A DNA stretch of 60,762 nt from Candidatus Omnitrophota bacterium (GTDB lineage Bacteria > Omnitrophota > Gorgyraeia > Duberdicusellales > 4484-171). The translations under genes and the position numbers were made by a program. The DNA is taken from assembly GCA_003154195.1 (NCBI GenBank), contig PMCS01000029.1, positions 368,960 to 429,721 of the forward strand, given 5' to 3'. The notes below the pieces were generated by a model. The model was not told the DNA's origin and did not search any database. It saw only the letters and a program-made list of their open reading frames with translations. Of this stretch, positions 56,236 to 60,762 are shown in pieces. Every line of letters begins with the position of its first letter. Position 1 is the stretch's first letter.

Positions 56236-57510
56236 TTATTTGTTGGTTGGGTCATATATTCTATAGTTACCGCTTACTTGTAAGAAAGCTAAAAAGTAAA
56301 GCATCCCGTCGTAGTAACGGTTTTGTCCGCTAGGAATGGGGGTTCTCCAAAGTTCATCGACGAAGTCTTTAGTATTTTTGTGGGTTGACGCAAGGCTGGC
56401 AACCGCATTCATCGCTATCAGGCCCGGGCTGTGGTCATCTGAAAGTTGTGTGCCGTCGAGTTTGTATATATTGCCGTATAGTTTGCCTTGAGCGTGGAAA
56501 AAAGCAATGATTCTATTGCATTGGATTTTTGCCCAAGGATTAACGTGAAACCAGGCATAGTCAACGGCGATGTTCATGGTAGTCCGCCACGCGTCGAATC
56601 GAAAGTTTATGTGCCCGCCGTTCCGATAATCTATGGGTGTGCCGTCAAAGCGAGAGTAATCCGGCATTAAGCCGGTTCTTCGATCTGCCGCTTTTTTCCA
56701 GAGTTGACGACTGGCGGCGGCGGCATCATACCAGAATTGATTATCCTTATCTGCCCAACGCCCCCATAGTTCGTAAAAATGCGGCAGGTGGTATGATGGG
56801 TTAGTAAATTTAGCATCGCTGCCCTCAGGCACAAAAACGACTTGTTTATTTGTTTTATCAAACATATTGGTTACGATTCCGTTATTTTCCAGTCCCTGTT
56901 CTTTATGCAACATTGTGTGTAGAACAGCCCGCGCTTCTTTTCGATAGTTATAAATTCCTGTTCCATCTCCCCAGCGGCCAGATGCAAAAAAAAGAGCCAT
57001 GGCAAACCATTCTTCGCCGTCCGGAGCGGAGTTGGGGTCTTTGATCGTACCGTTTTCATCGGTATGCCAGGCGAAGTATCCTTCGTGTGGGCCATTTTTG
57101 TGCTGCATGTATTTTTTTACCCATCTCCATAGGCAATCAAATTCCTTTTTTTTATTCATTTGTACGGCAATCATCATTCCATAAGACATGCCTTCGGTAC
57201 GGACATCATTATTGCCGATATCTTTGATGTAAGCCATGCTTGAGCCTACAGGATAGTAGATGCGCTGGCTGTTGTCATCGCCATAGAAAAGCTGTTCCCA
57301 GGTATTATCCAGTTTTTTTTGTACATCTACCGCTCTTATACCCAGCAATTCGGTAAATACATTACGGAAAGCCCTGGATGGATTGGTGTATCGGCGACAA
57401 AGATGCGGGGTTGAGGTATCTTTCGAGATAAGAAATAATATTGCGGGAACTAGAATAAAAAATGGGATTGTTATTTTGGTAATATTTTTAAATATTCCTT
57501 TCCTTTTCAT
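56236..57510 (-). CDS. GH8 glycoside hydrolase
   Basis: 424 residues. N-terminal membrane anchor or signal ([16 protein letters not shown]). GH8 barrel with general acid Glu106 in [55 protein letters not shown]. The pattern is closest to reducing-end xylose-releasing exo-oligoxylanase and related GH8, though beta-glucan cannot be excluded. It is 12 bases after a GT-C gene on the same strand, so it may trim the polymer that the glycosyltransferase builds. Confidence 0.88.
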   Translation of the reverse strand: MKRKGIFKNITKITIPFFILVPAILFLISKDTSTPHLCRRYTNPSRAFRNVFTELLGIRAVDVQKKLDNTWEQLFYGDDNSQRIYYPVGSSMAYIKDIGNNDVRTEGMSYGMMIAVQMNKKKEFDCLWRWVKKYMQHKNGPHEGYFAWHTDENGTIKDPNSAPDGEEWFAMALFFASGRWGDGTGIYNYRKEARAVLHTMLHKEQGLENNGIVTNMFDKTNKQVVFVPEGSDAKFTNPSYHLPHFYELWGRWADKDNQFWYDAAAASRQLWKKAADRRTGLMPDYSRFDGTPIDYRNGGHINFRFDAWRTTMNIAVDYAWFHVNPWAKIQCNRIIAFFHAQGKLYGNIYKLDGTQLSDDHSPGLIAMNAVASLASTHKNTKDFVDELWRTPIPSGQNRYYDGMLYFLAFLQVSGNYRIYDPTNK

Positions 57511-57522
57511 CGGTATGGCCTG

Positions 57523-58854
57523 TTAAGTTTTTGCCGCTCCAATCGGCTTAAGGGACATCAGGAGTTTTACAATTTTTAAAAAGAGATATGCTGCCGGTAA
57601 AATAAAAAAAGGCAAAAACGGCAGGATAAAACGATAACTTCCGTAAAAAATCAAAGTGATTAAAAGTATATTTAAAAAATATATTAAAGGGAAGACCGGT
57701 ATTTTTTTTTCGATGGTGCCTTTGGGTTTGACAGCGATAATGGCGGCAAGATAATATAAAAACATTCCCGTGACAATCGGAAAAACCTCAGTGTTTAAAA
57801 AGCCCCTAAGAAGTTTATTCTTCAACATTGCGGGAACTTCTTTTTTGTTTTGCCACATAAAAATAAAAAATTGTCTAAATTGTGAATACCCGTTTTTTTT
57901 CAAACGATTATAAATATATTTAGGGCTATCTTTATTTTTTTTATACCAGGCGGGCTCCCAGTCGCCAGTTTTTAAACTATCCTCATTGTTGGAATCCAGC
58001 AATAGCATCGTTGGCTGCGTAGCCAGAAGCAAAAAAGTGTGCTGTCTTTTACTGGCGTATATATTCCAGGGCGCGATAAACAAAATCAGGCCTAATGTAA
58101 ACACGAATAGTAATTTATTCTTTTTCGCCGACCTATAAAACTTTAGAAGTATATATAATAACAAAAATGGCGCGATAAAGATATTGGAGCCTTTTATGAG
58201 AATAGTGATGCCACAAACTGTCCCTAAGAGAAAAGTCCTGATTGTCGAAGGTTTCGTTTCCCAAAGGATTAAAAAAATCGTTAAAATAAAAAGACTGAAA
58301 GTGATCAATGATTCTGCCATAATATAGGATGGGTTGGGAAGGAGTCGCCATACTGTTAAAAAAGAAGAAAGTATTCCCGCGATAATTCCTAGCCCGGGCC
58401 AATAATAGTTTCCGATTATCGGTAGCAATGAAACAGACAGAGCAAGCATTATTATCTGCAGTATTTTTACTATTCTGGGATGAATCCCAAAAAGTTTATA
58501 CACAGAAGCCAAGAAGAAAGGGTATCCCGGCGTCCTGTAGAAATTGTGGTAAAATTTGCCCTTTTTCTTTTCGTTGATAAAATCATCATAGAATTTTTTG
58601 CTTTCAGGATCGCTGTCTACTATATTCAATCTATAAGTTTCGAACTTTTCTATGCATCCGCTTTTATAACTATGCCCAAGGCTTAAATTAACGCCGAGCG
58701 CTTGATAATGACCGTTGTCTGCTACGAACGGCGCGGCATCGTAGAGATTATGGCGGTTTTTTTCTAATAGATAAATAAAAGAAAGAAAAAATAGCAATAA
58801 GCAGATGAGAGATAATGCGAAGTTTTTCATTTTGCTTGGTATTATTTTATTCAT
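57523..58854 (-). CDS. GT-C (PMT/GT39-like) membrane glycosyltransferase
   Basis: 443 residues, about eleven helices. The first loop is long (about 75 residues) and holds FYRTPGYPFFLASVYKLFG, the conserved RxPGYP turn of the ArnT/PMT_2 group; an acidic pair in VADNGHYQ may be catalytic. A further motif is NPSYIMAESLITF. It probably transfers a sugar from a polyprenyl carrier at the outer face of the inner membrane. Same operon as GH8. Confidence 0.75.
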   Translation of the reverse strand: MNKIIPSKMKNFALSLICLLLFFLSFIYLLEKNRHNLYDAAPFVADNGHYQALGVNLSLGHSYKSGCIEKFETYRLNIVDSDPESKKFYDDFINEKKKGKFYHNFYRTPGYPFFLASVYKLFGIHPRIVKILQIIMLALSVSLLPIIGNYYWPGLGIIAGILSSFLTVWRLLPNPSYIMAESLITFSLFILTIFLILWETKPSTIRTFLLGTVCGITILIKGSNIFIAPFLLLYILLKFYRSAKKNKLLFVFTLGLILFIAPWNIYASKRQHTFLLLATQPTMLLLDSNNEDSLKTGDWEPAWYKKNKDSPKYIYNRLKKNGYSQFRQFFIFMWQNKKEVPAMLKNKLLRGFLNTEVFPIVTGMFLYYLAAIIAVKPKGTIEKKIPVFPLIYFLNILLITLIFYGSYRFILPFLPFFILPAAYLFLKIVKLLMSLKPIGAAKT

Positions 58855-58890
58855 AATGTAACGATTATGTGTATCATTGAATTATCAAGG

Positions 58891-60291
58891 CTATTTTTTT
58901 ATTTTATACCATTTTACATTTAAACTGCCTTCCTGCCATTCGTTATGTAAAATATACTTAGGCAAAACAACCGATATATTCCTTACCGTCCTTGAGATTA
59001 CAAAAATAGATTTAAAATCTCTGTTTTTATATACGCAAGTCTTGTCGTCGTCGATACCTATAAAACGCAAATTGCTTTTATAGTAATCCAGTGGTTCCGG
59101 GCTGATTGGGATGACGACTGCGCTTTGAAGGCGGTCTATCCTTTTTATTGTATTTAGGGCATTGCCCCACCTTTCGTCACATATTTTTTTACCACTGAGA
59201 TAATACGGATACACGCTGCCGGTAAAAGCGTAAGAAACAATAAAGAGGATGATAAGTAATTGAAATCCGAACCGAAACCGGTTTATCCCTTTGCTTAGTA
59301 AAATCAGCAAAGGTATGAGTACCAGGGCAAAGTAGCGCTGCATGCCGAAAATATTAAACCAGAACTTGTCAATCAGATAATATGCGGCTAGCGGCGAGAT
59401 TATCCAGACGAGAAGCATAATGTCTTTTTTTTCCGGGGCGAGGACAAATTTGAAACGGTTGTTTTTTCTAAACTCTACCAGCGCGAGCGCTACCAGTATT
59501 GCGCAGAAACTTAAACTTACCGGCAAGATTCTTTCGTTCGCGGCATTCAGAGGGAACAGGTATAGCAGCTCGCCGATAAACTGCGCTGATTTTAAAAAAT
59601 AATTGCTTGTGGCCGGTATCCATTTTATGGCATGCCACGATCGGGGTTGCTTCCAGATAAGGTTAAACCACGGCAGATATAATATTATGATATAAAGATA
59701 CGCTCCGAACCATTTAGCGATATGGCGCGGTTTAAAAAAGATAAAAACGCATATGCCCTGGAGGAAGCTATATATAATAGCGGTATAAGAAGTATACCAG
59801 GAAACTAGGGTAACCAATATATAGGCGATAAAGTTTGTTGAGGAAAAATTCTTTATTAATCGATAAAAAAGCCAAAAAGAAATAAGCCCCAGCGCCCAGC
59901 TCATTGAATAATTTTTTGCTTCTTGAGCATAATAAATGTCAAAAGGAGAGAATGCCAAAAGCAAGGCGGCGTATAAACCGATACGACGGTTATAAATGAT
60001 TTCCCCTAATTTAAAAATCATAAATACCGATAACACCGAGAAGGCAAAAGGGAGAAAACGAAGCGTAAATTCATTTACGCCGGTCAATTTAACCCATGCG
60101 TTTAACAAAAGGTAAAAAAGAGGCGGGTGCGTAAAAAAAGGAATGGTGGTTCGAAATATTGCTGCGGGAGGCATGTTGATGCGGTATAAAGTCAAAAGTT
60201 CGTCTTCCCAGAATGGCGCTTTGCCCAGGTTGTATAGGCGCAATAAAATGGCGCATAATAGGATTAGTATTAAAATTATCTTACTTTTCAT
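58891..60291 (-). CDS. GT39-family membrane glycosyltransferase
   Basis: 466 residues from ATG 60291; a TTG 24 bases upstream is less likely. PMT_2 domain: KAPFWEDELLTLYRI with catalytic acidic residues, FTHPPLFYLLLNAWVKL, LRFLPFAFSVLSVF, FSPFDIYYAQEAKNYSM. About ten helices and a C-terminal external segment with CDERWGNALNTI. Sugar and acceptor unknown. It lies 36 bases upstream of the next GT-C gene. Confidence 0.85.
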   Translation of the reverse strand: MKSKIILILILLCAILLRLYNLGKAPFWEDELLTLYRINMPPAAIFRTTIPFFTHPPLFYLLLNAWVKLTGVNEFTLRFLPFAFSVLSVFMIFKLGEIIYNRRIGLYAALLLAFSPFDIYYAQEAKNYSMSWALGLISFWLFYRLIKNFSSTNFIAYILVTLVSWYTSYTAIIYSFLQGICVFIFFKPRHIAKWFGAYLYIIILYLPWFNLIWKQPRSWHAIKWIPATSNYFLKSAQFIGELLYLFPLNAANERILPVSLSFCAILVALALVEFRKNNRFKFVLAPEKKDIMLLVWIISPLAAYYLIDKFWFNIFGMQRYFALVLIPLLILLSKGINRFRFGFQLLIILFIVSYAFTGSVYPYYLSGKKICDERWGNALNTIKRIDRLQSAVVIPISPEPLDYYKSNLRFIGIDDDKTCVYKNRDFKSIFVISRTVRNISVVLPKYILHNEWQEGSLNVKWYKIKK

Positions 60292-60402
60292 CCAGGTTAT
60301 TTTTTGTAAGGGCAAGAGCTAAGAAATCAGGGATGCTTGTTATCAATTGGTTTCTGAATATTTTTTTATCTCAGCGTTATTATAACAAAATTAATCGATA
60401 TT

Positions 60403-60514
60403 TTGTATAAAAAATTCTGGGTTTTGATATAATAAAAAGCATGTATTTTAAATTAAGCAGTTATCGAATTTTTCCTACGTTCTTATTTCAAAAGTACAAA
60501 AAGTTGGATTAACT
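60403..60514 (+). promoter_or_regulatory. promoter and possible short upstream ORF
   Basis: TTGTAT (60403-60408), 19 bases, TATAAT (60428-60433). Seven bases later an ATG (60441) opens a 23-codon frame (MYFKLSSYRIFPTFLFQKYK...) ending two bases before the start of the next gene. Minus-strand genes begin on the other side, so this is a divergent control region. Confidence 0.4.
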
Positions 60515-60762
60515 ATGTCTAAACGTTTCTTTGCTTACTTGATTATTGCCGCCGGATTTATTTTCATGCTTAGCGTAAGCTGGCTTAAGTGGGGCAATAT
60601 CCTTATCGATACCTACCGCGACCCTTATGTGGCCGGTAAGATATTAAACGGTGCCGTACTCTATAAAGATATTGGTTATGAAATGGGGCCGCTCACGCCT
60701 TATCTGCTGGCATTTATCGCCAAAATATTCGGTATCGGTATTTATACTTTTGTCGGCTGCGG
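60515..60762 (+). CDS. GT-C membrane glycosyltransferase, 3' partial
   Basis: Open to the window end (82 codons seen). It begins MSKRFFAYLIIAAGFIFMLS, then an external loop WGNILIDTYRDPYVAGKILN, VLYKDIGYEMGPL. The D-x-x-R-D acid pair and the LYKDIxxxxGPL motif are typical of large RgtA/ArnT-like GT-C enzymes. Only the first helix and loop are visible. Confidence 0.7.
   Translation, partial: MSKRFFAYLIIAAGFIFMLSVSWLKWGNILIDTYRDPYVAGKILNGAVLYKDIGYEMGPLTPYLLAFIAKIFGIGIYTFVGC

Overview
This window looks like a chromosome segment of an uncultured Gram-negative bacterium, most likely Candidatus Omnitrophota (former OP3) or a close relative. That placement is an inference from gene content and style: LpxA and lipoproteins imply an outer membrane; a type IV pilus-like locus sits beside a flagellum-free chemosensory operon; there are many GT-C membrane glycosyltransferases, GH57 enzymes and unusually dense small palindromes. 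No rRNA, tRNA, CRISPR array or phage module was seen.

Layout. 1-4.2 kb: two GT-C membrane proteins and a flippase-like membrane protein. 4.2-5.2 kb: a REP-associated (Y1/HUH) transposase between its own palindromes. 5.2-7.6 kb: ABC exporter pair plus a TPR-like protein. 7.8-15.5 kb: type IV pilus/type II secretion locus (four pseudopilins, a PilX/GspK-like protein, PilC/GspF, a PilM-PilN fusion, PilO), interrupted by a decayed second transposase with perfect 21-bp ends. 15.6-27.7 kb: chemosensory locus (ComFB-CheR fusion, CheY, CheC, CheA, ComFB, CheR, CheY, CheD, CheB, CheC, MCP, CheW, PilZ). 28-38.6 kb: a lipoprotein and a membrane protein, then rplU, a divergent obg, proB, proA, a TPR lipoprotein, nadD, a phosphohexomutase and a PlsC-like acyltransferase. 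39-50 kb: alpha-glucan island (DUF4912 protein, GH57 branching enzyme, second GH57, DUF2934, GH1), a cNMP-binding/P-loop/patatin protein, a DUF3108 protein and, convergently, a ParA-like ATPase ending in a glycogen-binding CBM48 domain. 50-53.7 kb: minus-strand carbamoyltransferase-SxtJ-DUF5989 cluster. 53.7-56.2 kb: AmrS-type radical SAM, LpxA, response regulator. 56.2-60.8 kb: GH8 and GT-C glycosyltransferases.

How the parts fit. The pilus and chemosensory genes are contiguous, so the chemosensory system probably steers twitching or secretion; ComFB (twice) and PilZ would give it cyclic-dinucleotide inputs. The GH57, GH1 and ParA-CBM48 genes suggest storage-glucan turnover coupled to a positioning ATPase.

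The strongest undescribed signal is in the gaps between genes. A 59-bp structured palindrome recurs at least seven times in both orientations, with compensatory changes in its stem and hairpin tip. Five members of its family begin exactly at the TAA stop codon of the upstream gene. A 39-bp sibling, in one place nested inside a larger copy, several other palindrome families, hairpins directly before start codons, and palindromes translated in frame inside ProB, Obg and a lipoprotein suggest a genome shaped by small mobile palindromes, possibly spread by the Y1 transposases.
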